Origin: CAYNUJ01 sp964573255
Lineage (GTDB): Bacteria > Bacteroidota > Ignavibacteria > Ignavibacteriales > Melioribacteraceae
Length of the DNA stretch: 64,000 nucleotides
NCBI GenBank assembly: GCA_964573255.1
Contig: CAZNJB010000012.1
Location: 1-64,000, forward strand
Reading direction: 5' to 3'
Shown: positions 1-8,441 of the stretch, piece by piece
Numbering within the stretch: the stretch's first letter is position 1
How the letters are laid out: the number at the start of each line of letters is the position of its first letter
The notes under the pieces: model-generated
Databases searched by the model: none
What the model was told of the DNA's origin: nothing
Seen by the model: only the letters and a program-made list of their open reading frames with translations
Program-made: the position numbers and the translations under genes

Positions 1-485
1 GCAGCGAGGATGTCCTTTTTTACTTTTAAACATACAATCTCATTCCCCCTCCCTTTGAAAAAGGGAGGGGGAAGAATGTAATCTTTAGTTTTTAGATATG
101 TTAAGAAGGGGGTGGGTTATAAAAAAGTAGTGATACAACAAGTAATGAAGAAAATCACATTTTTGTATTGCCAAGGGTTTTAAAAAATAATTTCTAACAG
201 AGATCGTACAAAAAAAACGCAGCCTCATAGTACTAACTGCTGCAGTTACCTTAGGTAAGTGCTTTTAGTTGACAGCCTTGATTTAAAGGAAGGAGGGCCT
301 GGCTGTGTTGAAAAATTAACCCCAATTTTTGTCTCCAGGTAAATAGAAGGTATAAACTACTATCCCGAAAATCAAAACTAACGTTAAGATCAATTATTAA
401 ATTCTACTTTTCAGGTTTTCAACGAGAAAATATGATTGTGTTTTAATCCCCATTTAACACATTTTATCTAATCTTTAGATTTTAT
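1..485. other. intergenic, no gene seen
   Basis: I see no convincing reading frame or RNA gene in this left-edge stretch. It holds one perfect hairpin (43-73, listed separately) and AT-rich sequence. It lies downstream of the minus-strand esterase-like gene, so 420-485 may contain that gene's 3' end signals, but no clear terminator stem is visible there. Confidence 0.5.
43..73. repeat. perfect 14-bp hairpin, REP-like
   Basis: TTCCCCCTCCCTTT (43-56) is followed by a 3-nt loop and its exact reverse complement (60-73). The G/C-rich arms stand out from the AT-rich surroundings. It is not flanked by an obvious T-run on the minus strand. It could be a dispersed palindromic repeat or a terminator for a gene beyond the left edge. 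Confidence 0.6.
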
Positions 486-1199
486 TTAATTAAAAAATTT
501 TCTCAAATATTTAGGAAACATTTGCTTCCACCAATACCAATGATGGTCTGCATTTTCCCAAATTTCAAGTTTATGAGGAATGCCCTTAGCATTCAGCAGC
601 CACGAAAACCTTTTATTATCATCTAAAGCGAAATCCCTTTCCCCTGCCCCCATAAAAATTTTAATATGATTATACTTCCAAGGATCGGTACAATTAGCGA
701 TATAATCTACCGGATTATTGAAATAAACATCATCATTATAGTAACCGTCCAAATAATTTTTAATATCGAATTTACCGCTGAACAAGAATAATCCATCAAC
801 TAATTGTTGATGTTTAAATGCAATATTTGCAGCATGAAATCCACCTAAACCGCAGCCGGCTAGTTTTACTCTTTCAACTTCAGTTTCATACTTCGCAAAA
901 TTAATTATCTCGTATAAAATTGCGCCTTCATATTTGAGATAATTATTAATTCTTTCGTTGGGAGAAAGATTTTTATTCAATAATGATTCGTGATCAAACC
1001 CGTCAGGACAGTATACTTTAATCTTACCTTCATCAATTAATGGTGAGATTGAATCAATTAATCCATTATCTTTACAATCATAGTATTTACCGCCGGATGT
1101 AGGGAAAATAATTAATGGCTCTCCCGAATGTCCGAATACTAATAATTCGAATTCTCTTTCGATGAACTGAGAATAAAATTTGTGATAGAATTCCTGCAT
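486..1199 (-). CDS. esterase-like alpha/beta hydrolase, nucleophile missing
   Basis: The 237-residue protein has the layout of small cytosolic esterases of the esterase D / putative esterase group: a PLIIFPTSGG oxyanion region near residue 33, a nucleophile-elbow strand at 112-120, an acid region GAGERDF at 184-190 and a terminal His pair at 219-220 followed by WYWW. The elbow reads GCGLGG (115-120), where the family has G-x-S-x-G. The serine position is Gly117, one base change (AGT to GGT) from serine. There is no signal peptide. It stands alone, about 110 bp downstream of the nifJ operon on the same strand and after that operon's terminator. It may be a non-catalytic hydrolase-fold protein, or use Cys116. 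The fold assignment is fairly secure; activity is doubtful. Confidence 0.75.
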   Translation of the reverse strand: MQEFYHKFYSQFIEREFELLVFGHSGEPLIIFPTSGGKYYDCKDNGLIDSISPLIDEGKIKVYCPDGFDHESLLNKNLSPNERINNYLKYEGAILYEIINFAKYETEVERVKLAGCGLGGFHAANIAFKHQQLVDGLFLFSGKFDIKNYLDGYYNDDVYFNNPVDYIANCTDPWKYNHIKIFMGAGERDFALDDNKRFSWLLNAKGIPHKLEIWENADHHWYWWKQMFPKYLRKFFN

Positions 1200-1260
1200 A
1201 AAGATATAATTCCAAAAATTTAATTTTTGAATATAAGAAAGATGGAATTCTATTCCATAA

Positions 1261-1290
1261 AATAAAAAAGGCTGTCCAAAGACAGCCTTT
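1261..1290 (-). terminator. rho-independent terminator of the nifJ operon
   Basis: A 10-bp perfect stem (AAAGGCTGTC / GACAGCCTTT, 4-nt loop) lies 22 bp past the stop of the DHOD-like gene. On the minus strand it is followed by a T-rich run. It separates the nifJ operon from the esterase-like gene. Confidence 0.85.
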
Positions 1291-1311
1291 TGAAAACGGG
1301 AATAATAAATG

Positions 1312-2310
1312 TCAAATTACCGTCTTATAGCTATGAAGGAGTTTCATATAATTAGCTCTTTCGAATGCAGCCGGTTCTGCACAGGATTTTTGGCTCATAC
1401 TTCCTTTCATCATATCAATTGAGTCGTATTCGTTCTCCTCCATCCAGTTTTTCATTCCTTCAATAATTTCACCTATTATATCGTATCCGTTACGGAGTAT
1501 TTCCGATGCGATCATAGCTACGTCACCACCAGCCATCATCACTTTGAGAACATCCAAATGATTTTGTATTCCGCTGGTAGCAGCTAAAGATGCCTTAATA
1601 TTTCCGTAAAGAATAGCTATCCACCTTAAAGGAAGTCTCATTTCCCAATTTGTACTTAACACTAAATTAGGAACGACTTCCAATTTTTCCAGATCGAAAT
1701 CAGGTTGATAAAACCTGTTAAAGAGAACCAATCCGTCCGCACCGGCATCATCCATTTTTTTTGCCATATTCGCAAACGAAGTGAAAAATGGTCCTAATTT
1801 CACTGAAACGGGAATATTAACTTGCTCTTTTACAGCTTTTAATGTATCAACATACATTTTTTCAACTTCTTCGGAAGTAAGCTGCATATTAGTGGGAACA
1901 TAGTAAATATTCAATTCCAGTGCATCGGCTCCCGCTTCTTGAATGCTTTTAGCGTACTGAACCCAGCCGCCTGCGCTAATACCATTTAACGAACCGATAA
2001 TAGGAATATCAACAGCTTTTTTAAGATTAGCTATATGGTCAATATATTCATATGGTCCGGTATTATATTCTTCCGGCTGCGGAAAATATGAAGTAGCTTC
2101 TGAAAAGCTTTCGGTACCATATGAAAGATAGTGATCTAATTCGCCGCTTTCGTGCGTAATTTGTTCTTCAAACAATGAGTAAACAACAATTGCCGATGCG
2201 CCCGCATCTTCCAATTTCTTGACCGAATCGACAGTCTGTGATAATGGTGAAGCCGAAGGAACTATCGGGTTCTTTAATTCTAATCCCATATACTTAGTTG
2301 TGAGATCCAT
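1312..2310 (-). CDS. dihydroorotate dehydrogenase-like flavoprotein
   Basis: This 332-residue TIM-barrel protein belongs to the dihydroorotate dehydrogenase family (COG0167 type): N-terminal LTTKYMGLELKNPIVPSASP, central VSVKLGPFF strand and a C-terminal MAGGDVAMIASEI phosphate-binding region for FMN. It is soluble. It starts 20 bp after nifJ and has its own AAGGAG site six bases before the ATG. A gene of this subfamily next to nifJ is a recurrent arrangement in anaerobes, so it probably works in electron transfer or redox metabolism with pyruvate oxidation rather than in pyrimidine synthesis. No pyrimidine genes are nearby. The substrate is unknown. The family is sure; the role is inferred. 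Confidence 0.88.
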   Translation of the reverse strand: MDLTTKYMGLELKNPIVPSASPLSQTVDSVKKLEDAGASAIVVYSLFEEQITHESGELDHYLSYGTESFSEATSYFPQPEEYNTGPYEYIDHIANLKKAVDIPIIGSLNGISAGGWVQYAKSIQEAGADALELNIYYVPTNMQLTSEEVEKMYVDTLKAVKEQVNIPVSVKLGPFFTSFANMAKKMDDAGADGLVLFNRFYQPDFDLEKLEVVPNLVLSTNWEMRLPLRWIAILYGNIKASLAATSGIQNHLDVLKVMMAGGDVAMIASEILRNGYDIIGEIIEGMKNWMEENEYDSIDMMKGSMSQKSCAEPAAFERANYMKLLHSYKTVI

Positions 2311-2330
2311 TTTTACTCCTTTATTTAATC

Positions 2331-5300
2331 TTAATTTTCATTTAGCGAATAATCAATACTAGCGAGTTGTTCGTAGTAATGCCATTTCATGTTGACGTGC
2401 TTCTGAGCCAATTCCATCAGTCTCTTCGCATCTTCAGGTTTGAATTTCGTCAACATTTTGTATCTTGTTTCACGATAAGCATAATCCTGAACCGAAATTT
2501 TCGGAGGTTTCGAATCCAATTTCAATGGATTTTTACCTTCCTTAATTAAGAGAGGATTAAATCTGAACAACGGCCAGTATGCACTTTCTACAGCGGCTTT
2601 CTGATGTTCCATACCTTTAGCTATATTTATACCGTGTGCAATACAGTGGCTGTAAGCAATAATTATGGAAGGACCATCATAAGCTTCGGCTTCTAAAAAT
2701 GCTCTTAAAGTCTGAGTATCATTCGCACCCATAGCAACTTGAGCTACATAAACATTTCCGTAACTCATTGCCATTAAAGCAAGGTCTTTTTTAGGAGTAG
2801 GTTTACCACCGGCAGCGAATTTTGCAACTGCTCCAAGTCCGGTTGCTTTCGACATTTGTCCGCCGGTATTAGAATAAACTTCGGTATCAAGAACCAAAAT
2901 ATTCACGTTTTTACCAGAGGCCAATACGTGATCCAATCCGCCGTATCCAATATCGTAGGCCCAACCGTCACCACCGATAATCCAAACGGATTTCTTCACA
3001 AGATAATCGACTAACGTAAGTAATCTTTCGGCTTCCGGTCTCGTAATTTCTTTTAATTTATTTTTTAATGTCTCTACTCTTTGTCTTTGCTCATAAATTT
3101 CAGCTTCACCACTTTGGTCTGCATTCAGAATATCATTAACCAATTGAGAACCGACTTCCGCTTCCAGAGCAACTAAAAGCTCACGAGCTTGTTCGGTATT
3201 TTTATCAATTGCGAGTCTCATTCCGAAACCGAATTCGGCATTATCTTCGAAAAGTGAGTTATTCCAAGCAGGACCTCTTCCTTCTTTATTTACTGTCCAA
3301 GGTGTTGTTGGAAGGTTTCCGCCGTAAATTGATGAGCAACCGGTAGCATTAGCTACAACCATTCTATCACCGAACAATTGTGTAGCTAATTTTACGTAAG
3401 GAGTTTCCCCACAACCTGAGCAAGCTCCTGAATATTCGAATAAAGGCTGTAAGAATTGACTTCCTTTCACAGTTGTAGTAGATATTTTTGTTCTGTCGAT
3501 TTCAGGTAATTCGAGGAAGAATTCATAATTTACTTTTTCTTTTTCGCGCAGAGGTAATTGTTCAACCATATTGATTGCTTTCAAACCGGTTTCGCGTTTA
3601 TTTTTCGCCGGACAAACCTCAACACATATTTGACATCCGGTACAATCTTCAACAGCCACTTGGATAGTGTATGCTGTGTTTTCATCGAATTCTTTACCTT
3701 TGGCTTTTGTCCATTTGAAAGTTTCAGGTGCATTTTCAACTAATGCACTATCGTAAGCTTTAATTCTGATTGCAGCATGAGGACAAACCAAGGCACATTT
3801 ACCGCATTGAATACAAACTTCCGGATCCCACTCGGGAACTTCCAACGCAATATTTCTTTTTTCCCACTGTGTTGTACCGCTCGGGAAAGTACCATCAGCC
3901 GGCATTTCACTTACTTTCAAATCATCACCTTTACCGGCTAACATTTTAGCAATAACATTTTTTACGTAATCGGGAGCTTTATCCGATACAATAGGTGGTA
4001 ATACAACATCGCTTGTTGGTGCTTCCGGAACATCAATTTCATAAAGATTTTCTAATGTTCTATCAACAGCTTCGAAGTTCTTCTTAACAATTTCTTCGCC
4101 TTTTGCACCGTATGTTTTTTGGATTGCTTTTTTGATTTGAGCAATTGCTTCTTCTCTCGGTAATATTCCTGAAATGGCAAAGAAACATGTTTGCATAATG
4201 GTATTTATTCGCTGTCCCATACCTGTATTTTTCGCAACGGTATAAGCATCTATCACATAGAATTTAAGTTTCTTATCAATTATTTCTTCTTGAACCTTTC
4301 TAGGCAGTTTATTCCACACCTCGTCTTTCGGATAATGAGAATTTAACAAGAATGTACCGCCTTCCATAATTTTTTCAAGCACATCGAATTTCTCGAGTAA
4401 ATTAAATTGATGGCAGCCGACAAAATTTGCACTTTGAATTAAATATGTCGATTTGATCGGGTTCTTTCCAAATCTTAAGTGAGAAATAGTTGTGGAACCC
4501 GATTTTTTAGAATCGTAAACAAAATAACCTTGTGCATAGTTGTCAGTTTCTGTTCCAATAATTTTGATTGAGTTTTTATTAGCGCCAACAGTACCATCAG
4601 CACCCAAACCAAAGAACATTCCGCGGAATACGTCGTTGCCTTCAATTACAAAATCCTTATCCCAGTCGAGACTTGTATGTGTTACGTCATCTATAATACC
4701 AATGGTAAAGTGATTTTTAGGATTATCTTTTTTCAATTCGTCGTAAACACCTTTGACCATTGCAGGTGTAAATTCTTTCGAAGATAAACCGTAACGACCG
4801 CCAATAATTCTTGGCATTTTTTCAAACGGAGGATTACCGCTGGTCATAGCTTCCGAAATACTGGTAACCACATCCAGATATAAAGGCTCGCCTTGTGCAC
4901 CCGGTTCTTTTGTTCTGTCCAATACAGCAATTTTCTCAACAGTTTTCGGCAATGCAGCCAATAAGTGCTCAGCAGAAAACGGTCTGTAAAGCCTAACTTT
5001 AATCAACCCGACTTTTTCTTCTAAATTTTCGCTTAAATAATTTACAGTCTCTTCTGCTGCTTCTGCACCTGATCCCATCATTATGATTACTCTTTTTGCA
5101 TCAGGAGCTCCGAAATAATCAAACAATTTGTATTGTCTTCCGGTCAGTTCAGCAAACTTATTCATTGCATTTTGAACAATTTCCGGAGTAGCCAAATAAT
5201 ATTTATTTACTGTTTCTCTGCCTTGGAAATAAACATCAGGATTTTGAGCCGTACCGCGGATAAACGGACGTTCCGGGTTCATTGCTCTTAAACGATGAGC

Positions 5301-5903
5301 TTTTACATATTCGTCATCAATCATTTCTCTGATTATTTCCGAAGGAACTTCTTCAATTTTTTGAATTTCGTGAGATGTTCTAAAACCGTCAAAGAAATGC
5401 AGGAACGGTATTCTCGATTCCAAAGTTGCTCTATGAGCTACCGTAGCAAGGTCCATTACTTCCTGAGGTGAACCTGAAGCTAATAAAGCAAATCCAGTTT
5501 GACGAGTTGAATAAATATCGCTGTGATCACCAAAAATTGAGAGCGCTTGTGCAGCAATAGACCTAGCAGATACGTGAAAAACCGTAGGGGTTAATTCACC
5601 GGCAATCTTAAACATATTCGGAATCATCAGGAGCAAACCTTGTGAAGCGGTAAAAGTTGTTGTAAGAGCACCACTTTGCAGAGCACCGTGAACGGCACCA
5701 GAAGCTCCACCTTCACTTTGCATCTCTGCAACTCTTGGAACAGTGCCCCATATATTTTTCCTTCCTTGAGCCGACCAAACATCCGACATTTCACCCATTC
5801 CGGAAGAAGGAGTGATTGGATAAATAGCAATTACTTCCGAGCATTGATAGGCTACATTTGCAGCCGCCTCGTTTCCATCAATTGTGATCTTTCTTCTTTC
5901 CAT
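2331..5903 (-). CDS. nifJ: pyruvate:ferredoxin (flavodoxin) oxidoreductase
   Basis: This enzyme oxidises pyruvate with CoA to acetyl-CoA and CO2, reducing ferredoxin or flavodoxin. The 1190 residues match the full single-chain homodimeric form. Visible parts, in order: N-terminal TPP pyrimidine-binding domain (YPITPSSGMGE near 30-40), the gamma/CoA domain, a two-[4Fe-4S] ferredoxin insert (CIQCGKCALVCP about 690-705, CTGCQICVEVCP about 750-765), the proximal cluster motif CSGCGETPY near 828 and the TPP-diphosphate motif GGDGWAYDIGYGG near 985. All cluster cysteines are present, so it should be active. An AAGGAG site precedes the ATG. It is the first gene of a two-gene operon ending in the terminator at 1261-1290. 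It suggests anaerobic or facultative metabolism. Confidence 0.98.
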   Translation of the reverse strand: MERRKITIDGNEAAANVAYQCSEVIAIYPITPSSGMGEMSDVWSAQGRKNIWGTVPRVAEMQSEGGASGAVHGALQSGALTTTFTASQGLLLMIPNMFKIAGELTPTVFHVSARSIAAQALSIFGDHSDIYSTRQTGFALLASGSPQEVMDLATVAHRATLESRIPFLHFFDGFRTSHEIQKIEEVPSEIIREMIDDEYVKAHRLRAMNPERPFIRGTAQNPDVYFQGRETVNKYYLATPEIVQNAMNKFAELTGRQYKLFDYFGAPDAKRVIIMMGSGAEAAEETVNYLSENLEEKVGLIKVRLYRPFSAEHLLAALPKTVEKIAVLDRTKEPGAQGEPLYLDVVTSISEAMTSGNPPFEKMPRIIGGRYGLSSKEFTPAMVKGVYDELKKDNPKNHFTIGIIDDVTHTSLDWDKDFVIEGNDVFRGMFFGLGADGTVGANKNSIKIIGTETDNYAQGYFVYDSKKSGSTTISHLRFGKNPIKSTYLIQSANFVGCHQFNLLEKFDVLEKIMEGGTFLLNSHYPKDEVWNKLPRKVQEEIIDKKLKFYVIDAYTVAKNTGMGQRINTIMQTCFFAISGILPREEAIAQIKKAIQKTYGAKGEEIVKKNFEAVDRTLENLYEIDVPEAPTSDVVLPPIVSDKAPDYVKNVIAKMLAGKGDDLKVSEMPADGTFPSGTTQWEKRNIALEVPEWDPEVCIQCGKCALVCPHAAIRIKAYDSALVENAPETFKWTKAKGKEFDENTAYTIQVAVEDCTGCQICVEVCPAKNKRETGLKAINMVEQLPLREKEKVNYEFFLELPEIDRTKISTTTVKGSQFLQPLFEYSGACSGCGETPYVKLATQLFGDRMVVANATGCSSIYGGNLPTTPWTVNKEGRGPAWNNSLFEDNAEFGFGMRLAIDKNTEQARELLVALEAEVGSQLVNDILNADQSGEAEIYEQRQRVETLKNKLKEITRPEAERLLTLVDYLVKKSVWIIGGDGWAYDIGYGGLDHVLASGKNVNILVLDTEVYSNTGGQMSKATGLGAVAKFAAGGKPTPKKDLALMAMSYGNVYVAQVAMGANDTQTLRAFLEAEAYDGPSIIIAYSHCIAHGINIAKGMEHQKAAVESAYWPLFRFNPLLIKEGKNPLKLDSKPPKISVQDYAYRETRYKMLTKFKPEDAKRLMELAQKHVNMKWHYYEQLASIDYSLNEN

Positions 5904-6177
5904 TAAATTCTCCTTTTATTTGACAATTATTATTCCCCAATCAATGCAAAATGTCTTGATACAGCAAAAATCAGACCAGAAGCATACCAATGTCTTATTT
6001 TAGAATATAATTTATTTTTCAACTTTTCACGAACTGGTAAATTCTTACTTCTGGTAAAAGGTTAATTTTAATACTATTTTTAAGAACCTAAATATGACAT
6101 TAAGATACAAAAATAAATATTTGTTGTATTATTTCAAAGACAGAATATCTGATAATATTTTCATAAAATTTAGATAT

Positions 6178-7791
6178 TCAATTATTCATTGAAATTTGCG
6201 TAATTGTATCCCTCAATACCCCTAGCGATCTTTGACTGAGCAAATCAATTTTAATTAATCCCATATCCTCTATCGGATACATATCGGGTTGAGTAATAAT
6301 AAGCCCTAATCCTTTATTTCCTGCATAATCTAATGCAACGTAATTTGTTATTTGTTTTTCAGTTATTACTATTCCACCCGGATGGATACTTAAATGTCTC
6401 GGATAACCGGCTAATTTTGCCGCAATTTCAATGATCTCTTTCCAAGGTTCTTCATTAAAACTGAGATTTTTAGCTTCGGGGAATTTTTTGGCAAGCTCGG
6501 GTAGGTTCGTGGCGCTCGTCCAAGGAATGAATTTACTGAATTTTGATATTTCCTGATTGGAAACTCCAAAAACCTTTGCCACCTCGCGGAATGCGGAACG
6601 CGCACGGAAAGTAACGGTGGTGGAAATCATAGCTACTTTGTCGTAACCGTATTTTTCAAAAACATAACGCACAATCTCATCACGCTCTTTCCACGAAAAA
6701 TCCAAGTCCACATCAGGCGGAGAGGTCCTTCCTCTATTTAAGAATCGCTCGAAATATAAATTATGCTCAAGCGGATCAACTTGCGTTAAACCTAAACAAT
6801 ATGCAACCAAACTATTAGCCGCAGACCCCCGCCCAATTGTAAGCATATTCCGCTGGTGTGCTTCGCGAACAATATCCCATACAATCAAAAAATAATCGCT
6901 GAATCCGAGTTCGTCAATCACCTCCAATTCGTACTGCAAACGCTTTACCGCTTTTTCGGTAATCGGTTTGTAACGTTCTTCCAATCCGCGAAAGGCAATT
7001 TTCCACAAATAGGAAAATGCCGTTTCGCCTGCAGGCAGAGGGAATACCGGGAATTTATATTTCCCGAACTGTAAATCCACATTGGAATTGTGCGCAATAT
7101 GTTCAGCGTTCCACACAGCTTCCGGCAGCCCGCGCCAAGTTTGCCGCAATTCTTCGGGCGTTCTCAAATAATATTCTTCGTCTACAACATCTTCGTCACT
7201 TAACTTTGCAAGAGTTGTATTCAACTTTATCGCTTTGACGGTTTTGTACAGTAAGTAATCTTCCCTGCCTGTAAAATAAGCCGGATGCGATGCGACTATT
7301 TGCAATCCATTGTTAACGGCATAATTATATAGCTCGCGCGTGCGTTTTTTTTGCGCGGCAGTTACAATCAATTCGACGTAAAAATTCTTCCGTAATTTAT
7401 TATTAAATCTCAATTGCGAAATCAGTTCAAGGGAAGAGGAAATGATGAAAAGATTATCCGACACATTAGAAAAAACATCAATTAAGGAAAAATCCTCCAG
7501 CAATTTGCGTGAAGTAATTAACTTACACAGCTCCGAATAACCGTCGTTATTTTTTGCAATAAATACGGCACTTAACTTTTTATCCTTTGGATCATCAATT
7601 AAAGAACCGAGTACGGGCTTGATATTTTCCTCTTCAGCTTTTTTCGCGAATTGGATTAAACCGTACATTCCGTTAGTATCCGTAAGCGCAACATAATCGC
7701 TTCCGTTTTTTTTAGCGAAAGAAATTAAATGGTCAACCGGAATGGTTGCTTCCAAAATTGAATAATATGAATGTGTGTGAAGAGGAAACAT
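6178..7791 (-). CDS. DnaE-like polymerase III alpha subunit, C-terminally truncated
   Basis: The 537 residues align with the first half of bacterial replicative or error-prone polymerases of family C. A PHP-like domain occupies about 1-200 (FPLHTHSYYS, then LTDTNGMYG with one usual His replaced by Thr). The palm carries IGRGSAANSLVAYCLG and the catalytic PDVDLDFSW, and the third acidic region KIDLLSQRSLGVLRD lies just before the stop. The fingers, helix-hairpin-helix, clamp-binding and OB parts (normally another 450-600 residues) are missing, and the following 270 bp do not encode them. The altered PHP domain and nearby dinB point to the error-prone DnaE2/ImuC side of the family. It is probably inactive as a polymerase, or a remnant. 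Confidence 0.8.
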   Translation of the reverse strand: MFPLHTHSYYSILEATIPVDHLISFAKKNGSDYVALTDTNGMYGLIQFAKKAEEENIKPVLGSLIDDPKDKKLSAVFIAKNNDGYSELCKLITSRKLLEDFSLIDVFSNVSDNLFIISSSLELISQLRFNNKLRKNFYVELIVTAAQKKRTRELYNYAVNNGLQIVASHPAYFTGREDYLLYKTVKAIKLNTTLAKLSDEDVVDEEYYLRTPEELRQTWRGLPEAVWNAEHIAHNSNVDLQFGKYKFPVFPLPAGETAFSYLWKIAFRGLEERYKPITEKAVKRLQYELEVIDELGFSDYFLIVWDIVREAHQRNMLTIGRGSAANSLVAYCLGLTQVDPLEHNLYFERFLNRGRTSPPDVDLDFSWKERDEIVRYVFEKYGYDKVAMISTTVTFRARSAFREVAKVFGVSNQEISKFSKFIPWTSATNLPELAKKFPEAKNLSFNEEPWKEIIEIAAKLAGYPRHLSIHPGGIVITEKQITNYVALDYAGNKGLGLIITQPDMYPIEDMGLIKIDLLSQRSLGVLRDTITQISMNN

Positions 7792-7800
7792 TATTTAAAT

Positions 7801-7836
7801 GTAGTGTTTGACACTACTAATATTTTTCTCTATTTT
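7801..7836 (+). promoter_or_regulatory. promoter and palindromic operator of the BrnTA operon
   Basis: The palindrome GTAGTGT-TTG-ACACTAC (7801-7817) contains a consensus -35 TTGACA (7808-7813). Seventeen bases later comes TATTTT (7831-7836). Transcription would start about 7842-7844, at or beside the ATG of the toxin gene, which implies a leaderless or near-leaderless mRNA. An operator across the -35 fits autorepression by the ribbon-helix-helix antitoxin. The palindrome also lies only 10 bp before the start of the divergent DnaE-like gene. Confidence 0.6.
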
Positions 7837-7841
7837 AGTTT

Positions 7842-8141
7842 ATGCGTTTGGAATTCGATTGGGATCAATGGAACATTCAAAAAAATGAATCTAAACACGG
7901 TGTTGCAATCATCGAAGCGGAGAGTGTTTTTTATGACCCGTGTTTAGTTATTTATAAGGATGTAAAACATTCCACCCCAAGAGAACAACGCTGGATTTGT
8001 TACGGATTGAGTTTTAAGAACCGCATTCTAATGATTGCATTTACAATCCGGAATAAAAGAGTAAGAATAATTAGCGCTCGACCGGCTTCTAAAAAAGAAA
8101 GGAGTACTTATGCCAAAGCGAAAGATTCGCGAAATAAGTGA
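7842..8141 (+). CDS. brnT: BrnT-type toxin (DUF497)
   Basis: A 99-residue RelE-fold ribonuclease toxin of the BrnT family. The hallmark N-terminus FDWDQWNIQKNESKHGV, the central DPCLVIYKD region and the C-terminal RVRIISARPASKKER are all present; in this family the conserved His, Arg and Ser/Arg positions serve catalysis on RNA. The start is fixed by the family's N-terminus. There is no Shine-Dalgarno site, and the predicted promoter ends right before the ATG. It overlaps the antitoxin gene by 32 bp, the usual BrnTA toxin-first order. The degenerate polymerase gene is divergent. Confidence 0.9.
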   Translation: MRLEFDWDQWNIQKNESKHGVAIIEAESVFYDPCLVIYKDVKHSTPREQRWICYGLSFKNRILMIAFTIRNKRVRIISARPASKKERSTYAKAKDSRNK

Positions 8142-8367
8142 TTATGATTTTAACGATACAACTTCTTTTATTGATAAAAACAATCCCTTAACTCTAAGCG
8201 ATTTGGATATTGAGTTACCAAAAGAACCACCGACAAAGGTTATAAGTTTAAGATTGCCTACAGAATTATTAAATAAACTTCAAGCATATGCCGTGCAGAG
8301 AGACGTACCGTACACTTCTTTAATCAAGTTGATTCTCGCGGAAAAAATGGAAGATAATTTTTCGTAA
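8110..8367 (+). CDS. brnA: BrnA/CopG-type ribbon-helix-helix antitoxin
   Basis: The 85-residue partner of the BrnT-like toxin. Residues about 42-80 (KVISLRLPTELLNKLQAYAV, then PYTSLIKLILAEKM) form a ribbon-helix-helix DNA-binding domain; the acidic, flexible N-terminal part would wrap the toxin. It is preceded by AAAGGAGT seven bases before the ATG, inside the toxin gene, so translation of the two genes is coupled. It probably represses the promoter through the palindrome at 7801-7817. Confidence 0.85.
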   Translation: MPKRKIREISDYDFNDTTSFIDKNNPLTLSDLDIELPKEPPTKVISLRLPTELLNKLQAYAVQRDVPYTSLIKLILAEKMEDNFS

Positions 8368-8441
8368 TTTTGATTTTTCAATATTTCTCTCATCATTAAA
8401 ATTTCAATTTTCTTATCTTTTAGTTTATCGGCAATAGTTTT

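Noticed and set aside
5676..5906. Plus-strand open frames inside nifJ
   Set aside because: Antisense shadows of a strongly coding gene with no family resemblance.
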